64,000 nt of DNA, from contig JASSKH010000005.1 in the NCBI GenBank assembly GCA_031763025.1, forward strand, positions 7,293,570 through 7,357,569, read 5' to 3'. Source of the DNA: Macrocystis pyrifera (taxonomy: Eukaryota > Sar > Phaeophyceae > Laminariales > Laminariaceae). Every line of letters begins with the position of its first letter. The first letter of the stretch is position 1. Position numbers and translations under genes: made by a program. The notes under the pieces were generated by a model. The model made no database searches and was not told the DNA's origin. It worked only from the letters and a program-made list of their open reading frames with translations. Shown piece by piece: positions 55,225 to 64,000 of the stretch.

Positions 55225-55559
55225 AATATGTGACCTCCCTGGCCAACGTCTCAAGCTACCCGCTTGTCCCAGCGTCGAGCGACGGCGCGGGTTGGAACAC
55301 TGCCTCGAATATCGTGAAAATCGTGAAAGGTGTGATTGGTTTTCCAAAATTTGGAACGGGAACACTTCGTGATTTTTCAGGGGCTGAAGAATTTCCAAAA
55401 TTACGACAGAACGCCTCCGTATCTTTATACAGATTTCCAATATTTGGAAAATTTGGAAAAAAAAGACATCGATTAGAACGGCCCTAAGACGGGCCCTTGG
55501 TTCTGCTCTTCGTTTTTTTATTTCGTTTTTTTTTTTTTTCCTCGGTATTCGGGCGGTGT

Positions 55560-56435
55560 CTTACTCAAAGGCAAGCACACAAAGACAAAAAAAGGTGCTG
55601 CACTTTCGCATATGTTCGCGCAGTGTTTTTGTGCCAAGCACCTGGGGCGTTCGTTTCCGTCGCCCAGTTTTTTTTATAAATTTTGAAATACGTCAGCTGT
55701 GAGTTCGACTGATTAAATAGTTGATACTCAACTTTGCAAGCTGCGTAATACGCCTCGTCTATATTCCATTTTTACCTAATTTTACAAGTATATTTTTTTT
55801 ATAAATTTTGAAATACGTCAGCTGTGAGTTCGACTGATTAAATAGTTGATACTCAACTTTGCAAGCTGCGTAATACTGTGATAAACCGAGCGCGCGTATT
55901 CTATATGTGATTGCTTGTCAAAGATATAGGCCAGCGGCTCCCCTGGATGCTACCCGGTTTTTATAATTTTTAATCCCCAGTTTCTAAAACCGTGGTACCA
56001 CCACAAACAGCCTCCCAGCTCGGCGCGAGAGACGACAGGTTTGGAGCAAGTGACTGCCAAGTGAAATGGCACATCCCCAATTCCTTAAAATACGTCGCCA
56101 GGGTGAAACGGCAAAATCCCAAACACCATGGTAAACAATTGCCAACGTAAACCGGCAATCCAAAATTCCAACCAACATCATCAATCAGTACTTGCCATTT
56201 GCCATTACGAGTCGTAGGTGCCCGACGATCAACAACTCATCGCGAACCCCCCCCCCCTTCCAAAATCATGGAACCAACACGCGATCCATAAAAAAGGTGA
56301 TGAGTGACTTCAAAAACTAAAACATCCAACAACAGCCCAGAGTAAAAGGACAAACGCCTATTATCCCAAAAGCACTGACCCTCGGAGCCATCCTCTCTAC
56401 ATCTCTGGATTCGAGCCTCGCAGACCGACAGATAT
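55560..56435 (+). repeat. R5 dispersed repeat, copy 2, with insertion
   Basis: Matches 24113-24665 on both sides of a 305-bp insertion (55671-55975). CCCAGTTT is present once in copy 1 and on both sides of the insertion here. Confidence 0.7.
55671..55975 (+). mobile_element. R1 hairpin repeats, two tandem copies inserted into R5
   Basis: Flanked by CCCAGTTT at 55663-55670 and 55976-55983, an 8-bp duplication, with the empty site visible in the R5 copy at 24113-24665. The insertion holds two R1 units. The first ends after TTTTACAAGTAT, and the second ends in GGCCAGCGGCTCCCCTGGAT and a T/A-rich tail. So R1 is, or travels within, a mobile sequence. The T-run at the left could be the poly-A tail of a reverse-oriented retroposon. 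Confidence 0.7.
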
Positions 56436-56885
56436 ATATATATATATAATATACAAGGTTCCCCTCCGGGAGGTGCCGTATTAGTAGGGGAGTGGCGCAA
56501 GAGCGAAATAATAATACTCGTATGAAACCCTGCACACTTGTTTAGAAGTAGCATCTGCACCCACCCATCATTTTAACGTGAAGAACACACACACGACATA
56601 TTTTTGAGGACAGACTATATTATACTGCTGTTCGCGGAATTAGTGTGGGATCATTACTACAATAATATATAATAGGGTATCGGTAAGCGGAGATATATTG
56701 ATCCAGCTGACTCGCGGCGATTAATTCGTAAGTACATAAAAGTTGCGCGAGGTCGAGGTTGCGCCATAATACTTTGTGATCGGCTGAGTAATAAGGTGCA
56801 GCACATACATACATACATACTGGTACTACAATATATATGCTCCCCCAAAATAAATGTTTCTTGGTGGTCAGGGTATAGTATCAAG
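56436..56885. other. A/T-rich spacer
   Basis: (TA)n at 56432-56451 and CATACATACATACATAC near 56804. No gene seen. Confidence 0.35.
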
Positions 56886-56889
56886 GTTT

Positions 56890-57760
56890 CACAGGTAAAT
56901 GCTCGAGAACAAATCGTAGTCCGAGTACTGAGAGTATTGGAGTACTGGCGGAAAAACTACTGCGAGTACTGAGAAGGCCCAAGTACTGAGAGTAATGAGA
57001 GTGTGAGCAGTACCGAACCCCGAGAATACAGGTTGCTTAAAGTATGTACCCGCAGTAGTATCGCAACACGAAATAAATACTTGGGGTGAAAGCAATATAT
57101 GCGCAGTACAGAACCTCGAGATACTGAGTGCATTCGCAGTCATGCATAATATTACATCGAAATACTGGCAGACTGCTTTGAGTGCTCAAGTTGTCTCCAG
57201 CGAAAGGAGTTTGCTCCAACTCCCACTCGTGTGGGACTATCTGGGTGTGCTTTGTGCCGAACGCTGGTCCTGAGACTTGTCGACACGGTGCACAAACGGT
57301 TGAAGTATACTTCATACTCGAAGTATACCGGGCATATTGAGGGTATTTCATTACTGCGAGTACTGAGTCTCGCAGAAGAAGCAGCAGTACGAACACTACC
57401 AACGGACGAAATACTGCTGCTATAGACTAGTACTTACTGGTATACTTGTACCCGCGGTACAGAACCCCGAGATACTTGAAGCACAACAGGCGGTATCCTG
57501 CCAGCAGCAGTAGCGAACCCCGCATTAGTGCGAGCCCGAAGAAAGTATACGCAGTAGTATCTACAGAACCTCAAAATACTGCGTGTACTCGCAGTATCTC
57601 GAGTACAAAAACCCCGAAATACTGCGAGCGTACGAAGTACCTACGGTAATATGAATATAGCAGCAGTATTTTCTCGAACATACTTTTTGCTATACTCCCA
57701 AGTATTCGGAGTAGCTGTGAAATGTCGAGGTATGAACGCACGCCACACGCAAGCGCGCCC
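56890..57760 (+). repeat. degenerate GTACTG / GAACCCCGAGATACT repeats
   Basis: The motif GCAGTACAGAACCTCGAGAT and close variants recur near 57017, 57099, 57454, 57559 and 57607, with GAGTACTGAGAG units between them. It looks like a decayed tandem family. No coding potential is evident. Confidence 0.5.
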
Positions 57761-58726
57761 AAACTCTTTTATTTGGGCTAAAACACACAAGTAACATGTA
57801 CTTTTTTTTTTTTTAATGCCCCGGAGAGCGAGAAGTAATCTATCATATTATACGTTCAGAAAAGCAAGGTGTGGACGAATGTATTATTATTACTGTAGTA
57901 CTACTATCGTAGTCCGGGTACAAAAATAGTCAGAAGTGAAATTGAAAAAAAAAACGTGGATGGTGCGAGTCGAACCTCGGAAACGAAAATATTATCCAGC
58001 GCAGTATAAACGTATACCAAGTACGCTAGAACTAGTGCTCGTACAACTGGCATGTCGTGTTTTTTACGCAAATCTAGAACACTTTGCACGATCTCCTACA
58101 GCAGTAGAGTAGCTTGTACAGGTACGACTGCATATTCAGGAGTACTGCTGTAAAATGCAACGCGAGGAACGTACGTGTACTAATCCCCTTTCAGCTGGCT
58201 CTAGGATCTATCGGTCAGCAATGTAGGACACACTGCAATCACAGAAGAACTACTGTACTGCTGTAAGTATATTTTGTACGAACGCTGCTGAACGAATGAG
58301 CCGCAGTATACGATCATCCATACGCGCAAGGTGTGCCCACTGCTGCTGCCGGGCAGCAGGGTTGGTTGTGGTGCTGTAGGAAGCTGGAGGTAAGGACGCT
58401 CTGTGCACTGCTGTGGATATGGTTCTCTAGGCGGTGGTCCGTGCTCCGTGCAACAACCCGAAAAAATGTATGTATGGGATATTTTTACACGTCATCCTGG
58501 GTACATGCCGATAAAAAAATATATGGCAGACGATGGAGTGCGGACAAAAGGCTCCGACAGACACAACCAACCACAGCAACACTGCGCATATGGGTGTGTC
58601 GAACACGCACGGCGTGTGGGCGGCAGCGTTGGAACGATGGGATCTGTGCATGTTGTCTGTTGTGTACCTGGTATATGCCTGAGAGCTGTGTGCTCACAGC
58701 TCATGAGAGCCGGGGGGAGAAAACAG
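57761..58726. other. spacer, no gene seen
   Basis: A minus-strand B-box-like GAGGTTCGACTC near 57970-57985, followed by a T-run, is too isolated to call. The open frame 58333-58854 is unsupported. Confidence 0.3.
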
Positions 58727-58960
58727 ATACGTACGTACAAAATAAGGCCTCTCGTACTGAAACCAGGGAAATCGTCTTATCCACTCCCGCCGGAAAAAAA
58801 AAATTTAAGCGCCTGCCACGCGCTTCAGAGTGCACGGATCGCGCCGAGACCTAGACCAATGTGTCCGGCAGGGCTTCCCGTGCCCGTGAACTTACTGTTT
58901 TGCCTAAAAGTGCTCGTGCGAAGAGAAAAGTTGGCGAAGTACGAAAATTTCACAAATATA
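58727..58960 (-). repeat. R4 dispersed repeat, copy 3
   Basis: Reverse complement of 49735-49965, sharing GTACGTACAAAATAAGGCCT, AAATCGTCTTATCCACTC, GCACGGATCGCGCCGAGACC and the GTACGAAAATTTCACA end. Confidence 0.6.
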
Positions 58961-59282
58961 CGTATACATATATTATATGTTGATTGTGTATAACTGAGCT
59001 CCCAAAAGAATGCGAGTCAATAACTACGAGAAGGGGAAAAGGCAGCAAATGTTTTTCTCGAAATCTTGCTCGTATCAATTAAAACTAAATAGGATCTTGG
59101 CATACAGAAGAGTAGGAAGATCAAATATTCCCCCGAAAAAAAGGTATCCTATTTCGTGTGCCCGAAGACGGAAAGTAAATAATTCTCTCTATTTCCTACG
59201 AAATAATTAAATTGAAAATTTTGTATTACGATTAATAGTGTATGCTCATGAAAGAGCAAACATTCCTCCGAAAATCAAATAT

Positions 59283-59403
59283 TATTACGGGGGACCATAA
59301 ATAGAACCAAATACTGTTGTAAAAATATAAAAATATAAAAATATAAAAATATATAGGTTTTTGTGTGTACCGTAGGTCCTGTTTACTATGGACCCCCGTA
59401 ATA
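59283..59403 (-). repeat. MITE family 1, copy 4
   Basis: 121 bp, ends TATTACGGGGGACCATA and TATGGACCCCCGTAATA. Orientation is as the copy at 49220. The centre is expanded by four AAATATAAAAATAT units. Confidence 0.8.
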
Positions 59404-61800
59404 TGAACGAATGATACTCATGGTACGTACTTGTTGCTGATACGCTGTAGGTACCCTTGAACCTGGTCGGGATACATCCTACTTTTGGAACGTGGATCGT
59501 ACGAATAGAATGAATGAAGCGCAGCAGATACTTGAACCACACTACTTCAGTACTGCTGAAACTGCCGTTGACCCTGGCACCACTAATAGCAGTAGCTGGT
59601 AGGTTGTGGCTTGAGGATGGGCGGCGGAAATGGATATACCTGATATATGTATAGCAGTGCGAATATATTAACTGCTCGTACGAACCTATTTCCGGATACA
59701 TTCTGCGTACGCTTTCGAACTATTGGAGTGCTCGTACTTTCATTATTAGAAGAATAAATTTCAACTAAATTAGACTCGTCGTCGATGCCCCCCCCCCCTC
59801 CGGTAAGTCGTGATCCCACATCTCTCTGCGTTAGCAGAGTGTTGTTGCTGTTGAACTACGACGCCTATTAATAGAGTGTATGACAACTCGGGGTGTGACA
59901 GGAGTACGATGACAGGATGAGACAGGGAGAGATGATGAGTGAAAGTCGAGGGGCGAGCAATCATGGTTGCTCTCGCGGCGCTTGGGTCACAGGACAATTC
60001 AGCGGGGCCTTCCTACTTGCTAACTTCCGCTGCGGAGAGTCCGCTAGGCAGAATAGCCGCCGCCGAGGATCCGTCAACGGAACGTGCAGGAGAAGGCTCC
60101 GTGGCGTGATCCAGACATTACAATCTCCCGAGTTCCCCGAGCATAGCTTCTGGAAGAGCTTTTCTCGAAGGACGCTGGGGTCTCGACTATATGGGTAGAC
60201 GTGTTGGTTCGGAGGACATGGTATCCACATCACCCCCCAGTTTTGGTGATGATAAAGCTCGAACTCCACCAAAACACGAAAGCAATGGAGCCAGAGTAAT
60301 CTTGAAAGCTTGATGCCTGGAGTTATATACAGTCATTTAGACAAGGCAAACTACAAAACGACGAACGTGGTATATAATTGCCAGACATATGATAATGAAT
60401 GATATAGACATGACAGCAGAAAATAATTTTTGCTGCAGTTCCGTCTCAAACAGACGGATACTTATCCGGACATACAGCGTTAGGATTGGACAGGAAAACA
60501 GGAAGCCATGACAAAAGAGTAAATCCATTCCACAAAGAAAGCTGACGTGCTCTTTTAGTTTTTAATAAAAACATGGATAGTACACATCATTGTGGCTGGC
60601 CAGCGGGTGGGTTATGAAACGGATCTCGAAAAACATGGTACTCGGAATCCTACGATTCATACTCGTACTCACTTGTACTCGTAGTTGACAGGTACCTGAT
60701 ATCCTAAGTATACTCGTAGTTGATAGCGACCATACCCTTTGGAACGACATCGACGTGCGTTGCACAGCACAGCCTGTACGACACAGACACAGCACGCGCG
60801 CACATGACACAGCCTTCACCCGCAGACCTGCGATGACCAAACAACCACAGCAATGTCAGCAGCAGTACGCTGGAGCCCGTGCTGTTGCTCCGACAGCAAA
60901 TACTCGTACTCGTACCCCTCTTCAATTTGTTTCTTCTCGCAGCAAAGATGTACTACACAGCAGCAGTAACACGGACAGACTCTTTGGAGGGGCAATGAAA
61001 AAGGCGAACAAACAATTTTTCCTACTGCTGTGCAACAGCAAATTAAAAAAGCTACCCCGTTCGACCGCGGGGCGCCACAAATTATTTCACCATCAGCCCC
61101 GTCCCACACGGAGCTATAAAATAATTTCTCGGCCAATCACCTCCGACCTGCACCCGCCCACTGCGGTCTTTCTACAGCAGTTTCAACTAGAGCCATGACG
61201 GACATTGCCTGCATTAGACTTCCCTGACTTTGACTGTATTACATTTACCTCGGCAAGAAAGTTGTCCGTCCTGGCCACACTTGATTAAAAGGCCTTGCTG
61301 TGCTCTGAGCTCCCGCCCGGAACATGCCTGCCTAACTCCACCTCTTGGAGAACCTTCCGGGCGTCATTCTTCGATAGACTTGCGGAACCTTTTTTTTTCT
61401 CCGAAGATCACACTCAGTTCAACTCAGCTCTTGACCGAAAAAAAATCGACATTAATTTCGAAACTTTTTTTTCAAAGAGTCAAAAAAAAATCAAGAAATG
61501 GATGTTCAGAAGTCGAGTCAGACAGAATCGAAAAGCAGCCGAAACTGAGCGAGATAGCCCCACTCCCATACTGAATTCAAGATTAATAACCACGAACGAG
61601 AAACGAAAAAAACTCAGCGCAGCCCAAGCTTTTTTCGTACGTACCAGGCTTTCCACCGTACGAAGCACAAGTAATGTAGGTCAAAGAGAATAGGGGAGAG
61701 GAGAGGTTCAGGTATTTAAATGGGGTGTCTGCGCATATTTTTTTGGTTTGTCAAGGATTTTCGTCGGAAGGGCATGCGCATAATCGGAGACGAAAAAACG
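59404..61800. other. no recognisable gene
   Basis: Many short frames but none with a family or consistent splice signals. A few CAG-rich and A-rich patches occur. I see nothing else to report. Confidence 0.3.
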
Positions 61801-62097
61801 CAAAATATTGGAATCTCATGTTGAAATAAAAACACTTGCAGCAGCGGCAGCATTTGCAAAACGAGCAGAGGTCGTACTATTAAATAGCAGCAGTACCTAC
61901 CTGCAGCAGCCAGCAACAACAGCAGCAGCAGCCAAAGCAGCGAAAACAGTAAGCAACATCGAGTACCAACAGCCAGAAGTTAGTGCGGTCTATCCTGCGC
62001 TCCTCGACAGTGGCTGTGCAATCAACGCAGCCACAACGAGAAGGTCGCTCTCCTTCTTCGTTGTCCTCTCCGCCCGAGAAGGGGCGTAGCGGCGAAG

Positions 62098-62330
62098 ATG
62101 AGGAGCGCAGCCTCAAGCAGCAGCAGCAGCAGCGCTTGCGCCCTTGCTTGTAGCGACTCCCTTGCTTGCAGCAGCGCTTGCTTGCCACAGCAGCGCTTGC
62201 TTGCCGCAGCAGCGCTTGCATGCAACAGCAGCGAGCGCTTGTTTGCGGCAGTGCTTGGTCGCCGCAGCGCTTGCAGCAACAGCATTGCAGCAGCGCAGCA
62301 GCTTACTTACTCGCAGCAGTAGCAGCAGCA
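62098..62330 (+). repeat. CAGCGCTTGC minisatellite and CAG tracts
   Basis: GCAGCGCTTGCTTGCCGCA-type units of about 19-20 bp recur about eight times between 62130 and 62280, with AGCAGC runs on both sides (62113-62132 and 62310-62340). The Ala/Cys/Gln-rich frames through it are by-products. Confidence 0.65.
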
Positions 62331-64000
62331 GCAGCAGCACAGCAATATCACCTGACGTGCTGCAGCAGCAGGCAACAGAGGCATGCTGCAGCAGCGTCAG
62401 CAATGCTTGTCGCAAAAGCTCGCCGGTAGCAGACATGGCCCGAGGCCACTCTCGGGACCAGCTTGACCAATCCAAAGCGCCTGGAGAGTTTTCGGCGAAC
62501 ATAATACATCGGTCGAATCTCTTAGTCACACCAATATGGCTCTACTTTAGTATTTCATTCAAAAATGGTTAAGTTCGTCGCATTTGTGCAAATTTGAATA
62601 GGCTTTTTGACTACGTAGTCGTCGGGAACGGGAGAATACATGAGCATTTTTAATTTATTTTTTAATTGGGCAGACACTCACTTTAATGGAAGAACAAGAA
62701 ATGTCAGCACTTTTTTTTCCATTTTTTTTTTTTTTTTTCAAAACAAAAGAGCGTTTTGTTTTCATATTGTTTGTAGAGAAAAACTGAAGAAGTGGAAGAA
62801 AACAGGAGAAGAAAAGTCGGTATTGCAACTACGAACAAGCAGTACATACTCGTAGTACTTTTCTTATTCATGCATACGACATGTATATCTGGCATCTGTC
62901 TTCGGTTTCTGCCCAAAAAAATATTACGAAATGCTTGGGACATGAAATCCACGGGGCACAACGAGCTAAAAGCGAGCTAAACGGCGATGCAACGCGCTTC
63001 GTTCGGTCGGACCGTCGGTCCGCTCGCTCGCGTTTCTGCGTCAGCTTTTCCCCTGACATTACCCGGTTCGCTCGCGACTTGGACCTTCGTCGCTTTACGT
63101 ACTGCAGTAGTAGTACTACTGTGTACTACAGTAGACCTCTGCTGTACATACATCGTGCCGTGTACGAATACAAACATACGTGAATAAAGAAAAACAGTAG
63201 CAAAACCTTGAAAAGTTCACACACAAGAGGCATCCAACCGCGGGTTCGTCTCCACCTGACTTGTAGGCAGGCGTACAGCTCATACGGCTTAGCTTTCGAG
63301 GCACGTCCGGGGAACGAGCTCTATCACCGATGTAGATAGAGGAGCCATGGTCTAGGAGTATCAGGTTTCGTCACATTGGAGAGAGGCTTGAAGACAGCGT
63401 GCTGCAGCATCGTGTCCTCCCTTCTCTGCTGCTGCGCAGAATACCACTTGCTGAAAGCAGCCCCGCACCGAACGACCGAACACCCTGTACCCTTGAACAC
63501 AAAGCGCCTGTCAAGCGCCGCCCCGGTCCGCGTTGCTATGCATAAGGACGGTCGTCACCGAGCCGAGACGGTAACTTGGGCTGAGGATGGGTGTCGTCGT
63601 GACGAGGGTAGGGGTGGGGGAGGAGCTCGGTGGGCTGTGCAACCGAGCCGTGTGGTAGAGTCAGGTAACTCTCATGTTGAAGTTTCGTTCCGGTCCGCCG
63701 TGCGTCATGTTTGGCTACTGTGATTTGTTGAGAGCAACGCGGACAACGGCCGTGAGGGTCTCGGTGTTGATGGCATGCCACAAGTACGAAGTTCTTCCTT
63801 CTACGATATAAAGCCTGGGATTGAAAGTCGTGAGCTGTTGAAGTTGAGTGGTGTTTGTTGGCTTCTTTGTTTTTCGAGCACGAGTAGGAGGTAGGCACCT
63901 ATTTTGCCACAACACCACAACAACCCCGAGATCCAGCAGCATGTTTTCTTCAAGCGTACATAGCGACTCTCCCGTGAATAAACCCAAGCCTTCAAGCCAG
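62331..64000. other. no recognisable gene
   Basis: T-rich tracts at 62709-62738. The remaining frames are short and unsupported up to the window edge. Confidence 0.3.

Larger units (their letters stand above)
53687..55484 (-). mobile_element. PIF/Harbinger-type DNA transposon
   Basis: A 1798-bp element with ends GGGCCGTTCTAATCGA and TCGATTAGAACGGCCC, the similarity running on for about 45 bp through TTCCAAATTTTCCAAAT. TAA is duplicated on both sides (53684-53686 and 55485-55487). A 3-bp TAA/TTA duplication and GGG...CCC ends define PIF/Harbinger. It carries a transposase N-terminal part (minus strand) and an opposite-strand Ser-rich frame. Confidence 0.85.
52878..55498. mobile_element. older TIR element interrupted by the Harbinger element
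   Basis: The left end reads GGCCCGTATTAACGAGAAAC. At the right, GGTTTCTCGT (to 53683) is followed by the inserted Harbinger element with its TAA duplication, and then TAAGACGGGCC (55485-55495). Seen around the insertion, the right end is the inverted repeat of the left, GGCCCGTCTTAACGAGAAAC. Without the insertion this element is about 0.8 kb. Its own content (open frame 53135-53473) has no recognised family. Confidence 0.65.

Noticed and set aside
57940-58010. possible tRNA on the minus strand (GGTTCGACTC followed by T-run)
   Set aside because: T-arm stem does not pair and no acceptor stem or A box at the right distance was found.
62098-62572. Ala/Ser/Gln-rich frames
   Set aside because: Explained by the CAGCGCTTGC minisatellite and CAG runs.

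Overview
The window looks like nuclear DNA of a eukaryotic alga, most likely a stramenopile and plausibly a brown alga. Short exons sit between long GT-AG introns. (CAG)n tracts are frequent. Chromodomain Ty3/gypsy elements, a DIRS-type element, LINE pieces, a tRNA-derived SINE, MITEs and a Fanzor remnant are all present. There are no operons, ribosome binding sites or CRISPR arrays. The organism is inferred from these features and not proven.

Host genes are sparse. A minus-strand EF-hand (calcyphosin-like) gene (about 1.7-4.8 kb) is divergent from a plus-strand LYR-motif gene (5.7-12.8 kb). The LYR gene's two recognised exons are separated by a 6.5-kb intron full of repeats and of exon-like segments that may be a nested gene. 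A Fanzor (eukaryotic TnpB-like) C-terminus lies just behind the LYR gene. A first exon of a histidine-phosphatase (phosphoglycerate mutase-like) gene is at 46.5 kb.

From 14 to 42.4 kb the window is almost entirely mobile-element fossil. In order there is a gag-like remnant with a CCCH finger, a tandem array of about 160-bp units, a DIRS-like element with a tyrosine-recombinase end, a fold-back element, a LINE fragment, and then a large Ty3/gypsy element (A). A is split inside its integrase region by a younger Ty3/gypsy element (B), which has 520-bp LTRs and a 4-bp target duplication. A carries a NADAR (YbiA-like) domain upstream of its protease. B carries a cytosine-5 methyltransferase-like domain between RNase H and integrase. 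These two cargo domains are the most interesting content of the window.

From 42.4 to 64 kb there is repeat-rich, gene-poor DNA. It holds a SINE with A and B boxes, a LINE 3' end, a four-copy MITE family (two copies here, two inside the LYR intron), an 860-bp hAT-like palindromic element built of GGGTC repeats, a PIF/Harbinger element nested in the terminal repeat of an older element, a short hairpin repeat that can be shown to have inserted, and several unnamed dispersed families. The last 4-5 kb show no recognisable gene.
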